NCBI RefSeq assembly: GCF_029953265.1
Contig: NZ_JASBAO010000001.1
Coordinates: forward strand, 1,858,501-1,922,500
Length of the DNA: 64,000 nucleotides
DNA from: Commensalibacter oyaizuii
GTDB taxonomy: Bacteria; Pseudomonadota; Alphaproteobacteria; Acetobacterales; Acetobacteraceae
Direction: 5' to 3'
The translations under genes and the position numbers were made by a program. Positions within the stretch are counted from its first letter, which is position 1. Every line of letters begins with the position of its first letter. Positions 8,426 through 18,199 of this stretch are shown piece after piece. The notes beneath the pieces were generated by a model, which ran no database searches, was not told where the DNA came from, and saw only the letters and a program-made list of their open reading frames with translations.

Positions 8426-9562
8426 ATGGCTGAAAATCCTCTTGTCCAACTAGAAAAATATGGTCAATCCCCTTGGTTAGACTTCATTCAACGTTCTTAT
8501 ACTGAAAATGGCAGTCTAAAAAAACTGGTTGATGAAGATAATTTAAAAGGTGTTACCTCGAACCCTGCTATTTTTGAAAAAGCAATGGGTCATGGAACAG
8601 AATATGATCCTCAATTTAAGAAGTTAATTGCATCTGGTGTTACCGATGTTGCAACATTATACGAAACCGCTGCAATTGATGATATCCGTGCAGCATGCAA
8701 AGTCATGTTCCCCGTATGGGAAAGAACCAAAGGCGTCGATGGATATGTCAGCCTTGAAGTTTCCCCTTATATTGCGATGGACGGTCAAAAAACGATTGAA
8801 GAAGCCCGTCGTTTGTGGAAACAGGTTAACGAAAAGAACCTGATGATCAAGATCCCAGCAACCAAACCTTGTGTTCCTGCGATCGAAACCGCAATTTCTG
8901 AAGGTATTAACGTAAACGTCACTTTGTTATTTGCTCTAGATGCTTATAAAAGTGTTTTAGAAGCCTATATTTCTGGCTTAGAAAAGCATTTGGCCAAAGG
9001 TCATGAAATTGGTCACATTGCCAGTGTGGCATCCTTTTTTGTTAGTCGTATCGATACAGCAATTGATAAAGAGATTGATACTCGTGTTGCAGCAAACGAT
9101 AAAGAAAGTGCAGCCTTAAAAGCAGTGCGTGGTAAAGTTGCATTGGCAAATGCCAAATTGGCTTATCAACACTATTTAGAAGTGATGCAAAGTGAACGTT
9201 GGAAAAAACTGGCTGCTGCTGGTGCAAAACCTCAACGTCTATTATGGGCCAGCACGGGATGCAAAGATAAAACTTTCCCAGATACAATTTATGTTGACGG
9301 ATTAATTGGCCCAGATACGGTAAATACTATTCCGCCCGCAACAATGGACGCATTTCGTGATCATGGAACAGTATCACGGACACTGGATCAAGACGTTGAA
9401 GGTGCTAAAAAGGTATTAGCAGAAGCACAACGTTTAAATTTAAACCTTGCCGGCGTTACAGATAAATTACTAAGTGACGGTGTTGCTCAATTTGCGACTG
9501 CGTTTGATCAATTATTAGGTTCTGTTAAAGAAAAATTATCAACTTTGCAAAGTGGGAAATAA
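8426..9562 (+). CDS. tal: Transaldolase (TalB/long type)
   Basis: Transfers a dihydroxyacetone unit from sedoheptulose 7-phosphate to glyceraldehyde 3-phosphate through a Schiff base. The 378-residue protein has the long-type N-terminus (SPWLDFIQRSY), the VTSNPAIFEKA motif, the Schiff-base Lys142 in MIKIPATKP, and LLWASTGCKD. An AAGGA ribosome site precedes the start. Its stop codon overlaps the open frame of pgi by up to 11 bases, in a different reading frame. In many acetic acid bacteria these two activities are one fused protein of about 950 residues; here 378 plus about 573 residues give nearly that total. Confidence 0.93.
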   Translation: MAENPLVQLEKYGQSPWLDFIQRSYTENGSLKKLVDEDNLKGVTSNPAIFEKAMGHGTEYDPQFKKLIASGVTDVATLYETAAIDDIRAACKVMFPVWERTKGVDGYVSLEVSPYIAMDGQKTIEEARRLWKQVNEKNLMIKIPATKPCVPAIETAISEGINVNVTLLFALDAYKSVLEAYISGLEKHLAKGHEIGHIASVASFFVSRIDTAIDKEIDTRVAANDKESAALKAVRGKVALANAKLAYQHYLEVMQSERWKKLAAAGAKPQRLLWASTGCKDKTFPDTIYVDGLIGPDTVNTIPPATMDAFRDHGTVSRTLDQDVEGAKKVLAEAQRLNLNLAGVTDKLLSDGVAQFATAFDQLLGSVKEKLSTLQSGK

Positions 9563-9566
9563 TGTA

Positions 9567-11288
9567 ATGCAGGATGAACACTTAATTCATATGCAGTCTG
9601 CCTTGCCCGCAGACCATGAAAGAGCTGTAAAAGACGGTTTAAATGCTTGGGATAAAGAGGGAAAAGTCAAAAAACTTTGGGCAAAAGATGCTTCAGTTTG
9701 GACTGGTAAAGATGAAGGTCAATGGCTTGGTTGGTTGGATATCGTAGATCATCAAATTGCAGATCTTGCAGCGCTGGAAACGTTTCAAAATGAAGTAAAG
9801 GCAAAAGGCTTTACTGATATTTTATTACTAGGCATGGGTGGATCAAGCCTTGGCCCAGAAGTTTTAGGTGAAGTTTTTGGTCATCAAGCAGGTTTTCCAA
9901 CCTTGCATGTTCTAGACAGTACTGATCCACAACAGATTTATACTTTTCAACAAAAGGTGAATTTGGGTAAAACCTTGTTCATTGTTTCCTCTAAATCGGG
10001 TGGGACTTTAGAACCCAATATTCTAAAAGCTTATTTCTTTAACGAAGCTAAAAAAGTTGTTGGGGACAAGGTTGGACAACATTTCATTGCAGTCACCGAT
10101 CCAGGATCCCATATGGAAGATGTCGCAAAACGTGATGGGTTTTGGAAAATCTTTTATGGGAAAAAAGATATCGGTGGGCGTTATTCTGTTCTTTCCAATT
10201 TTGGTATTGTTCCAGCAGCAGCAGCAGGGCTTTCTTTAAAAACTTTGTTGCATTCTGCACAAAAAATGGAACATGCTTGCTCTGCCGATGCACCTTTATC
10301 TCAAAATCTTGGCCTGCAGTTAGGTGCCATTTGGGGAACAGCGGTTGCAAACTTTAAGCGTGATAAATTCACTATTATTGCATCGCCTGCCATTGGGTCA
10401 CTTGGCTCGTGGTTGGAACAGCTTTTGGCTGAATCTACAGGGAAAATTGGTAAAGGGATCGTGCCAATTGATGAAGAAACTTTAAATGCCCCTGAATATT
10501 ATGGAAATGATCGTTTATTTATTTATTTGAAATTAAATGGTCATGTTGATGCGCAACAAGATAAAGCCATCGAAGCATTAAAATCAGCGGGTCAGCCTGT
10601 CGTTACGCTAAGTTTGAATGACAAGCATCAAATTGTACAAGTGTTCTTTCAAACCGAGTTTGCGACAGCGGTTGCAGGTTCATTTATTGGTATTAATCCA
10701 TTCGATCAACCTGACGTTGAAGCCAGTAAGATTGAAACTAAAAAAATCACCACTGCCTATAATGAACACGGATCATTACCAACCATCACCCCAGTGGTGA
10801 CCGATGGTATTTTCGAGGTTTATGCTGGTAAAGTCGAAGTTGCACCTTTGAAAGAGGCATCTTCTTTGGTCGATGCGTTAAAGGTCGTGTTTTCACAAGT
10901 TCAACCAGGTGACTATGTCGGTGTTTTGGCTTACATTGAGCGGGACTTGGAAACACGCGATTGGATTCAAAAATTAAGATTGGCCATTCGCGATAAGAAA
11001 AAAGTGGCAACCGCTGCTGAATTTGGTCCTCGGTTCTTACACTCTACTGGGCAAGCTTATAAAGGTGGGCCTAAAACGGGCGTTTTCTTGCAAATTACGG
11101 TTGATGATGCCAATGACTTGCCAGTGCCTGAAGAAAAATATACATTTGGCATTGTAAAAGAGGCTCAAGCTCGGGGTGATTTTGATGTTTTATCAGAACG
11201 TGATAGAAGAGTAATCCGCATTCACGTTAAAGGGAATATGAAATCAGGATTAGAATCCCTTAGTAAAGCTGTGTTAAGCGCTTTGTAG
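9567..11288 (+). CDS. pgi: Glucose-6-phosphate isomerase
   Basis: Interconverts glucose 6-phosphate and fructose 6-phosphate. The protein is 573 residues from the ATG at 9567; a GTG at 9552 would overlap tal. It has the sugar-isomerase (SIS) motifs GMGGSSLGPEVL, VSSKSGGTLEP, and GGRYSVLSNFGIVPAA, and the C-terminal block GPRFLHSTGQAYKGGP. This subtype is the one found as the C-terminal half of transaldolase/isomerase fusions rather than the classical E. coli Pgi. The ribosome site (GGGA at 9 bases) is weak, so translation may be coupled to tal. A hairpin follows the stop. It returns fructose 6-phosphate from the pentose phosphate cycle to glucose 6-phosphate. Confidence 0.93.
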   Translation: MQDEHLIHMQSALPADHERAVKDGLNAWDKEGKVKKLWAKDASVWTGKDEGQWLGWLDIVDHQIADLAALETFQNEVKAKGFTDILLLGMGGSSLGPEVLGEVFGHQAGFPTLHVLDSTDPQQIYTFQQKVNLGKTLFIVSSKSGGTLEPNILKAYFFNEAKKVVGDKVGQHFIAVTDPGSHMEDVAKRDGFWKIFYGKKDIGGRYSVLSNFGIVPAAAAGLSLKTLLHSAQKMEHACSADAPLSQNLGLQLGAIWGTAVANFKRDKFTIIASPAIGSLGSWLEQLLAESTGKIGKGIVPIDEETLNAPEYYGNDRLFIYLKLNGHVDAQQDKAIEALKSAGQPVVTLSLNDKHQIVQVFFQTEFATAVAGSFIGINPFDQPDVEASKIETKKITTAYNEHGSLPTITPVVTDGIFEVYAGKVEVAPLKEASSLVDALKVVFSQVQPGDYVGVLAYIERDLETRDWIQKLRLAIRDKKKVATAAEFGPRFLHSTGQAYKGGPKTGVFLQITVDDANDLPVPEEKYTFGIVKEAQARGDFDVLSERDRRVIRIHVKGNMKSGLESLSKAVLSAL

Positions 11289-11298
11289 TTTGAAAATT

Positions 11299-11338
11299 TT
11301 ATGCCTTACCTTGTTGAAAGATAAGGCATAATTATTTT
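11299..11338 (+). terminator. Intrinsic terminator after tal-pgi
   Basis: A perfect 10-bp stem (TTATGCCTTA with TAAGGCATAA) 10 bases after the stop, followed by an A/T-rich T-containing tail. Confidence 0.65.
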
Positions 11339-11366
11339 ATTCATTTATTTTGGAGATATCAATATT

Positions 11367-12350
11367 ATGAAATTAGGTATGTATGGTTTGGGCAGAATGG
11401 GTGGCAATATGGCTGTTCGTTTGGCTCGTCATGGCCATGAAGTTGTATTGTTGAATCGTACCCGTGCTGTCAGTGAAAAAGTACATGCTGAAGCACCTAA
11501 AAGTTCGATCGCAGATAATTTAGAAGCTTTGGTTGCAGCACTTCCTTCTCCTAAAATTATTTGGGTGATGTTACCTTCTGGTGATGTAACTGAAAAAGCT
11601 ATTGAAACCCTTGGTAATATGTTAAGCAAGGGTGATATTGTTATTGATGGTGGTAATACATGTTATAAAGACGACGTTCGTCGTGCAAAAGTATTACATG
11701 CTAAAGGGATTCACTACGTAGATGTTGGAACCTCTGGTGGGGTTTGGGGTCTTGAACGTGGTTATTGTATGATGTATGGCGGAAATCAAGAAGCCGTTGA
11801 TCATATTGATCCAATTTTGGAATCCTTAGCACCTGGAATTGGTGATATTCCTCGTACAAAAGGACGTGGTGCGAATTTAAATCCGCGCGCAGAAAAAGGA
11901 TATCTACATTGTGGTCCAGCAGGATCTGGTCACTTTGTAAAAATGGTTCATAACGGTATTGAATACGGTATGATGCAAGCCTATGCAGAAGGGTTTGACA
12001 TTATGCGCATGAAAGGATCAGACCGTTTACCAGAAGATCAACGTTTCAATCTAAATATGGCTGACATCGCTGAAGTATGGCGTCGTGGCAGCGTTATTCC
12101 TTCATGGTTATTAGATCTTTGCGCAGACGCATTGGCTGCAGATGGTGATCTGTCTAAATTCCAAGGGGATGTTGCTGATACGGGTGAAGGTCGTTGGACG
12201 ATTGAAGCTGCAATTGAGGAAGCTGTTCCAGCACCTGTTATTACTGCAGCACTATTTACGCGCTTCCGTTCACGCTCTGGTAATACTTATGCTGAAAAAA
12301 TGTTATCAGCCATGCGTTTTGGATTCGGTGGTCACGTAGAAAAGAAATAA
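11367..12350 (+). CDS. gnd: 6-phosphogluconate dehydrogenase, decarboxylating (short form)
   Basis: Oxidatively decarboxylates 6-phosphogluconate to ribulose 5-phosphate. At 327 residues it is the short GndA/YqeC-type enzyme, not the 470-residue dimeric form. It has the Rossmann motif [10 protein letters not shown] at the N-terminus, NRTR after the second strand (an Arg that favours NADP, though this is not decisive), DGGNTCYKD and [11 protein letters not shown] in the middle, and the catalytic-helix block [24 protein letters not shown] ribosome site lies before the start. It has its own terminator and lies between pgi and the PFOR unit, with 6-phosphogluconolactonase further downstream, completing the oxidative branch apart from glucose-6-phosphate dehydrogenase. 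Confidence 0.93.
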   Translation: MKLGMYGLGRMGGNMAVRLARHGHEVVLLNRTRAVSEKVHAEAPKSSIADNLEALVAALPSPKIIWVMLPSGDVTEKAIETLGNMLSKGDIVIDGGNTCYKDDVRRAKVLHAKGIHYVDVGTSGGVWGLERGYCMMYGGNQEAVDHIDPILESLAPGIGDIPRTKGRGANLNPRAEKGYLHCGPAGSGHFVKMVHNGIEYGMMQAYAEGFDIMRMKGSDRLPEDQRFNLNMADIAEVWRRGSVIPSWLLDLCADALAADGDLSKFQGDVADTGEGRWTIEAAIEEAVPAPVITAALFTRFRSRSGNTYAEKMLSAMRFGFGGHVEKK

Positions 12351-12380
12351 AATTCTGCGTCAGAATTACAGAATTTAAAG

Positions 12381-12417
12381 AAAAAGCTTTAATCTTTTTG
12401 GTTAAAGCTTTTTTTAT
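12381..12417 (+). terminator. Intrinsic terminator after gnd
   Basis: AAAAAGCTTTAA pairs perfectly with TTAAAGCTTTTT (12 bp, 9-base loop) and is followed by further T residues, about 30 bases after the stop. Confidence 0.8.
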
Positions 12418-12684
12418 GAAAAATTTGTATGTTTATTACTAAAATAAGACTTTTAAATGAATATTATTTCATTCTATAAAATGGCAGTTCGCTCAATTAA
12501 TTTTGAAGTGATCATTCGTGTTTTATGAGTAAAAATAGTATTTTAGTAGACAGACATGGGTTGGATAATAATATCTCGAAAAAGAAAAACAAATAATGTG
12601 TTTAGGCCAAAAAAAGAATAGAAATTATTACGGAAAAAACACAAAAATTTTTTATTACGTTTGCGGTATTAGAGGTATCTTTGT

Positions 12685-12703
12685 TTGTAATTTTAAATTA
12701 CAA
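12685..12703 (+). promoter_or_regulatory. 19-bp near-perfect palindrome upstream of the PFOR operon
   Basis: TTGTAATTT and AAATTACAA form perfect 9-base arms around a single T, about 115 bases before the first gene of the oxidoreductase/PFOR pair. It looks like a dimeric regulator site. It is not a good FNR box (TTGAT-N4-ATCAA). The remainder of the 12351-12800 spacer holds the gnd terminator and AT-rich sequence, with no gene seen. Confidence 0.4.
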
Positions 12704-12800
12704 GCGTTGTATCATTTTGGTTTCAAGAAATAAAATAATCAACAGATGTATGTATTCTGATGAATAAAGAAAATACAGCATCATGTTAGGAGGGTATAGA

Positions 12801-14429
12801 GTGGCTATAAAACAACATGACATGAGTCCAGTTATCGAATTGACAAAGAAGGGATTTGCTGGACCAGTTCGACAAAACTTACCTGTTTATAATCATCATT
12901 TACCCCCCTGTAATCATGCGTGTCCTGCTGGTGAAGATATTCAAGGATGGTTAGCCTTGGCCCAGGCAGGTAAATTTCAAGCAGCATGGGAACATATTTT
13001 GATGAATAACCCAATGCCCGCGGTGCATGGGCGTGCATGCTATCATCCTTGTGAAGATTCATGTAATCGTGGGGACTTGGATGGTTCAATTACAATCCAT
13101 GCTGTAGAACGATTTTTGGGAGATATGGCAAACGCCCAAGGATGGAAAGTTCCCATTGCAGAAAATAAGAATAGTAAACGTATTTTAATTATTGGGGCGG
13201 GCCCTGGTGGTTTATCTGCTGCGTATCATCTACGCCGTATGGGTCACGAAGTTGAAATTAGAGAGGCCTTTTCTGTTCCTGGTGGGATGATGCAATATGG
13301 TATTCCTGCCTATCGTTTGCCAAGGGATATATTGAAACAAGATATCGATCGTATCCAGGAAATGGGGGTTAAAATCGTCTGTAATCATCGCGTCGACGAT
13401 TTGATGAAGGAAAAACAAGATGGTAACTTTGATGCTGTTTTCTTGGGGATTGGTGCGGGTAAACCATCTTTGCTAGATATTCCAACGCAAGAAGGCTCTC
13501 ATGTTTTATCTGCTGTCGAGTTTTTGCATGATGTCAGTGCTGGTAAACAACCCAAAGTTGGTGAACATGTGTTGGTTTATGGTGCTGGTAATACAGCGAT
13601 GGATGCAGCGCGCTCTGCATTTCGTATGGGTGCAAAACGGGTAACGATTATTTTCTTTTGGGATCGTCCACATATGGAAGCACACGATTTTGAAATCGTG
13701 GATGCTGAAATGGAAGGTACTCAATTTAAATGCATGAGTACGATTGCTTCGATCGAAAAAGATAAAGTTGTTCTAAGGAAAATGGTTGTGGGATCATCTG
13801 GTCGCCCAGAACCTACAGAACAATTTGAAGATATGCCTATGGATACGGTTATTATGGCATTGGGGCAACGCCCACAAAGTAGCTTTTTGGAAGTCGTTGA
13901 AGGGATTGTTTTAAATACAGACGGTACCATTGATATCGGACCTGACATGATGACAGGGGCTCCTGGTATTTTTGCGGGTGGGGATGCAATTCGTGGTCCG
14001 CGTAGTGTGACCACTGCGGTCGGGCTTGGTAAGAAGGCAGCCCGTTTTATAAACGGATGGTTAAGTGGGAATGCTTATCAAATTCCCCCAAAAAATCCAA
14101 TTACGTATTATAAAGATTTACATCTGCCACTACTTGCAGATACACCTCAAACCATTCAAAAAGAATTATCTGTCGAAGAACGTATCGGTTTTAAAGAAAC
14201 ACTCATTGGTTTTAGTGAAGATGAAGCCGTTTACGAGGCACAACGCTGTTTGTCTTGTGGCAACTGTTACGAATGTGACAACTGTTTAGCGGCTTGTCCA
14301 GAACAGGCACTAACGAAATTAGGCCCAGGCAAGGGATATGAAGTTGATATGGATCGTTGCACGGGATGCTCTGTATGTTTTGAAACATGTCCATGTCAGG
14401 CCATCGATATGGTGGCAGAGAACGTCTAA
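12801..14429 (+). CDS. NAD(P)-binding iron-sulfur flavoprotein, GltD-like, with C-terminal ferredoxin domain
   Basis: A 542-residue protein related to the small subunit of NADPH-dependent glutamate synthase. Domains in order: an N-terminal Cys-rich 4Fe-4S helical domain (PPCNHACPAGEDIQ, then GRACYHPCEDSCNR), an FAD-binding GAGPGGLSAA near residue 131, a pyridine-nucleotide site GAGNTAMDAAR near 261, and two 4Fe-4S ferredoxin clusters at about residues 485-540 (CGNCYECDNCLAACP and CTGCSVCFETCP). The GTG at 12801 is chosen because AGGAGGG lies 7 bases upstream; the in-frame ATG at 12783 would place that site inside the gene. It is 18 bases from the PFOR gene, so it probably passes electrons between reduced ferredoxin and NAD(P)H. 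No glutamate synthase large subunit is nearby. Confidence 0.85.
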   Translation: MAIKQHDMSPVIELTKKGFAGPVRQNLPVYNHHLPPCNHACPAGEDIQGWLALAQAGKFQAAWEHILMNNPMPAVHGRACYHPCEDSCNRGDLDGSITIHAVERFLGDMANAQGWKVPIAENKNSKRILIIGAGPGGLSAAYHLRRMGHEVEIREAFSVPGGMMQYGIPAYRLPRDILKQDIDRIQEMGVKIVCNHRVDDLMKEKQDGNFDAVFLGIGAGKPSLLDIPTQEGSHVLSAVEFLHDVSAGKQPKVGEHVLVYGAGNTAMDAARSAFRMGAKRVTIIFFWDRPHMEAHDFEIVDAEMEGTQFKCMSTIASIEKDKVVLRKMVVGSSGRPEPTEQFEDMPMDTVIMALGQRPQSSFLEVVEGIVLNTDGTIDIGPDMMTGAPGIFAGGDAIRGPRSVTTAVGLGKKAARFINGWLSGNAYQIPPKNPITYYKDLHLPLLADTPQTIQKELSVEERIGFKETLIGFSEDEAVYEAQRCLSCGNCYECDNCLAACPEQALTKLGPGKGYEVDMDRCTGCSVCFETCPCQAIDMVAENV

Positions 14430-14447
14430 GAGATAAGGGTAAAATAT

Positions 14448-17400
14448 ATGTCTAAAACAATTATGGATGCAAATACTGCGGTTGCGCATATCGCGTATCG
14501 TGTGAATGAGGTTTGTGCTATTTTTCCAATTACCCCTTCTTCTCCGATGGCTGAGGATATCGATGCATGGGCGGCAAAAGGGTTAAAAAATATTTGGGGG
14601 AATGTTCCCTTCGTTCAACAAATGCAAAGTGAGGGTGGGGCTGCTGGCACGGTGCATGGTGCCCTACAATCTGGGGCGTTAACAACAACCTTTACCGCAT
14701 CACAAGGCTTGTTGCTGATGTTGCCAAATATGTATAAAATCGCTGGCGAATTGACCTCGACCGTCTTTCATGTTGCTGCACGCTCAATTGCAACTTCTGC
14801 TTTATCTATTTTTGGTGACCATTCCGATGTGATGGCAGCCAGAATGACAGGGTTTGGTATTATAGGGTCGGCCTCTGTACAAGAGGCTCATGATCTTTCT
14901 TTAATTATTCATGCTGCAACTTTAGAGGCACGGGTTCCATTTATTCATTTTTTTGATGGGTTTAGAACGTCGCACGAATTAAACACATTGGATTTGCTTT
15001 CCAATGATTTAATCGAAAAAATGATTGATGATGATCTGGTTACAGCACATCGTGCCCGTGCATTAAGCCCAGAAAATCCTTTTATCCGTGGGACGGCGCA
15101 TAATCCTGATACTTTCTTTCAAGCACGTGAGGCGGTCAATCCTTATTATAATAAAGCTGCCGAAGTTATTGAAAAATATATGGCACGTTTAGAGGCACTA
15201 ACAGGACGTCATTACGGGTTGGTTGAATATAAAGGCGATCCAAATGCGGAACATGTTATTGTTTTAATGGGTTCTGCTGCGGAAACAGCAGAACAGACTG
15301 CTGAAGTTTTGCGTCAATCTGGGGAATCTGTTGGGGTTTTAAAGGTCGTATTATACCGTCCTTTCCCTGCAAAACAAGTTTTGGAGGCATTGCCTAAGAC
15401 GGTAAAACGTATTGCCGTTATGGACCGTACCAAAGAATCTGGTGCTTTGGGTGAACCATTATATTTGGATATTATGGCAACCCTGGCCGAGGCTGTTGCC
15501 CGCGGTACGCGTGAACATTTACCATTGATTATTGGGGGGCGTTATGGTTTATCTTCTAAAGATTTTACCCCTGCAATGGTTAAAGCTGTCTTTGATGAAT
15601 TAAAGGTTGATAAACCCCGTCATGGTTTTACAGTGGGAATTAAAGACGATTTAACCCATACTAGTTTGGATTATGATCCTGCCTTTAATATTGAAGGTGC
15701 CGATACAAAGCGGGCGATGTTCTTTGGTTTGGGATCAGATGGTACGGTTGGTGCGAATAAAAATAGTGTGAAAATCATTTCCGAGGATGTTGGACAATAT
15801 GCCCAAGGGTATTTTGTGTATGATTCTCGTAAGGCTGGTGCGCAAACAGTTTCTCATTTACGTTTTGGGAAACATCCAATTAAAGCTGCATATTTAGTTC
15901 AACAGGCAGATTTTGTCGGATGTCATCAGTTTCATTTCCTATATCGTCAAGATATTTTGGAAAATGCGGCTGAAAATGGAACCTTTTTATTAAATTCACA
16001 TTATAGCGCCGATGAAGTTTGGCAGCATTTACCGCGATTAACGCAACAGCGCATTATTGATAAAAAGCTTAAATTTTATGTTGTAAATGCATCTAAGGTC
16101 GCCCAAGAGGTTGGTTTAGGCATGCGTACGAACACGATTTTACAAACGTGTTTCTTTGCAATTTCTGGTGTATTGCCACGTGACGAGGCTATTGATTATA
16201 TCAAGAAATCAATTAAGAAAACGTATTCTTCAAAAGGGGACGCAGTTGTTGAAAAAAACTATAAAGCTGTAGATGCGGCTTGTAGTCATTTATTTGAAGT
16301 TAACGTTCCAGAATATGCTTCCAGCAATCTTGCACAGGAAAATCCAGTACCTGCAGATGCACCGAAATTTATTCATGATGTTATCGTTCCCATGTTTTCT
16401 GGCCGTGGGGAAGAAATTCCAGTTAGTTTGATGCCAGCGGACGGGACGTTCCCATCTGGGACTGCGGCGTATGAAAAACGGAATATTTCGGATTTTGTTC
16501 CTGAATGGCGTGAAGATTTATGTGTGCAATGTGGTCAATGTAGTTATGTTTGTCCACATAGTGTTATTCGTGCCAAAACTTATGATAAAAAAGAATTAAG
16601 TTGTGCGCCAGATGGTTTTAAAACAGCCCCTGTAAATGCGCGCGGTTATCCAAATACAAACTTTACATTACAATTTTATGTTGAAGATTGTACGGGTTGT
16701 ACATTGTGTGTCAGCGTTTGCCCTGCCCACAGTCCAACCGAACCCGATGTCAGAGCAATTAACATGACGGCAAAGGAAACTTTGTTGGATCGAGAAAAAA
16801 GAAATCTGGAATTTTTTAAAACATTGCCCGTTAATGATCGCAGTAAAGTTAATTTTTCAAATGTTCGTGGTGTGCAATTCCTTGAACCATTATTTGAATT
16901 CTCTGGTGCTTGCGCTGGGTGTGGTGAAACGCCGTATTTAAAAGTATTGACACAGTTGTTTGGGGATCGTTTGCAGGTGGCAAATGCAACGGGTTGTTCC
17001 TCGATTTATGGTGGAAATATGCCTGTAACACCTTGGGCTATGAATGCCGAGGGTAAAGGACCTGCATGGTCAAATTCGCTTTATGAAGATAATGCAGAAT
17101 TTGGTTTGGGATTCCGAGTTGCTGCGGATAAGCAATTGGAAATTGCAACAGGCTATCTGTTAAAATTAAAGGACCAAATTGGTGAAGATTTGGTTAATGC
17201 TATTTTAGATGCGTCTCAAACCCATGAATCTGAAATCAAGGCACAACGGTTACGTGTTGGTGAATTAAAAACCAGATTGTCCCAATTAAATGATATTACC
17301 GCTAATCGTTTATTAACGGTGGCGGACTATTTCATTCGCCGCAGTATTTGGATTGTTGGTGGTGACGGTTGGGCCTATGATATTGGTTATGGCGGTTTGG

Positions 17401-18023
17401 ATCATGTTCTGGCTTCTGGTCAAAATGTCAATATCTTGGTAATGGACACAGAGATGTATTCCAATACAGGGGGGCAGGCTTCTAAGGCATCTCCGTTTGG
17501 TTCTGTGGCTAAATTTGCATCTTCTGGTAAGGAAACGGTGCGTAAAGATTTGGCATTAATGGCGATGACTTACGATAATGTTTATGTTGGACAGGTGGCT
17601 ATGGGGGCAAATCCACAACATACGTTAGACGTTTTCCGTCAGGCCGAGGCTTATGATGGGCCATCTTTGATTATTGCTTATAGTCATTGTATTGGTCAGG
17701 GTCTGGATATGCGACATGGATTGGTGCAACAAGATTTGGCGACCGCTTCTGGATATTGGCCTTTGTTCCGCTTTGATCCGATGATGCGTAAAATTGGTAA
17801 AAATCCATTCCAACTTGATTCTCAGAAACCAACAATTCCATTAAAAGAATATGCAGGCAATGAAATTCGTTATCGTAACCTTGCACGCGTAAGGCCTAAT
17901 GAAGCAGAAACGATGATGGATTTGGCTCAGAAAGCAGTCGACCGCAAATTCAAACAATATGAGACATTAGCCTCTATTGAAGGCAGTGAAGTCAGCCCGG
18001 TGGTTTTTGGTCTTAAAAGCTAA
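14448..18023 (+). CDS. nifJ: Pyruvate:ferredoxin (flavodoxin) oxidoreductase
   Basis: A single-chain 1191-residue PFOR that converts pyruvate and CoA to acetyl-CoA and CO2 and passes two electrons to ferredoxin. All expected domains are present: the N-terminal pyrimidine-binding domain (ITPSSPMAE, QSEGGAAGT), domain II/III with FGDHSDVMAAR and the gamma-type linker, a two-cluster ferredoxin insert (CVQCGQCSYVCP near residue 692 and CTGCTLCVSVCP near 748), the CAGCGETPY cysteine pair, and the ThDP motif GGDGWAYDIGYGG near 972 with SNTGGQ. Length and motifs are complete, so it should be functional. An AAGGG site precedes the start. The enzyme is oxygen-sensitive in most bacteria, which is notable in an aerobic lineage and suggests use in low-oxygen gut niches. 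Confidence 0.93.
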   Translation: MSKTIMDANTAVAHIAYRVNEVCAIFPITPSSPMAEDIDAWAAKGLKNIWGNVPFVQQMQSEGGAAGTVHGALQSGALTTTFTASQGLLLMLPNMYKIAGELTSTVFHVAARSIATSALSIFGDHSDVMAARMTGFGIIGSASVQEAHDLSLIIHAATLEARVPFIHFFDGFRTSHELNTLDLLSNDLIEKMIDDDLVTAHRARALSPENPFIRGTAHNPDTFFQAREAVNPYYNKAAEVIEKYMARLEALTGRHYGLVEYKGDPNAEHVIVLMGSAAETAEQTAEVLRQSGESVGVLKVVLYRPFPAKQVLEALPKTVKRIAVMDRTKESGALGEPLYLDIMATLAEAVARGTREHLPLIIGGRYGLSSKDFTPAMVKAVFDELKVDKPRHGFTVGIKDDLTHTSLDYDPAFNIEGADTKRAMFFGLGSDGTVGANKNSVKIISEDVGQYAQGYFVYDSRKAGAQTVSHLRFGKHPIKAAYLVQQADFVGCHQFHFLYRQDILENAAENGTFLLNSHYSADEVWQHLPRLTQQRIIDKKLKFYVVNASKVAQEVGLGMRTNTILQTCFFAISGVLPRDEAIDYIKKSIKKTYSSKGDAVVEKNYKAVDAACSHLFEVNVPEYASSNLAQENPVPADAPKFIHDVIVPMFSGRGEEIPVSLMPADGTFPSGTAAYEKRNISDFVPEWREDLCVQCGQCSYVCPHSVIRAKTYDKKELSCAPDGFKTAPVNARGYPNTNFTLQFYVEDCTGCTLCVSVCPAHSPTEPDVRAINMTAKETLLDREKRNLEFFKTLPVNDRSKVNFSNVRGVQFLEPLFEFSGACAGCGETPYLKVLTQLFGDRLQVANATGCSSIYGGNMPVTPWAMNAEGKGPAWSNSLYEDNAEFGLGFRVAADKQLEIATGYLLKLKDQIGEDLVNAILDASQTHESEIKAQRLRVGELKTRLSQLNDITANRLLTVADYFIRRSIWIVGGDGWAYDIGYGGLDHVLASGQNVNILVMDTEMYSNTGGQASKASPFGSVAKFASSGKETVRKDLALMAMTYDNVYVGQVAMGANPQHTLDVFRQAEAYDGPSLIIAYSHCIGQGLDMRHGLVQQDLATASGYWPLFRFDPMMRKIGKNPFQLDSQKPTIPLKEYAGNEIRYRNLARVRPNEAETMMDLAQKAVDRKFKQYETLASIEGSEVSPVVFGLKS

Positions 18024-18052
18024 TAAAGCAAACGTTATTCGATCTTAACTAT

Positions 18053-18090
18053 AAAAACCTATCGTTATTTTATAATGATAGGTTTTTTTA
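18053..18090 (+). terminator. Intrinsic terminator after nifJ
   Basis: A 16-bp stem (one G-T wobble) from 18053-18068 to 18072-18087, with a 3-base loop and a run of seven T residues, 30 bases after the stop. Confidence 0.85.
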
Positions 18091-18199
18091 TTGATTTTTA
18101 TCGACACAATAAAGATTCTCTTTAGTTTTTGAATAGAGGGAACGGATAATTTCGTGATAGATTATGTCAAGGATTGTAAATTATATTCAGGAGGTAGAT

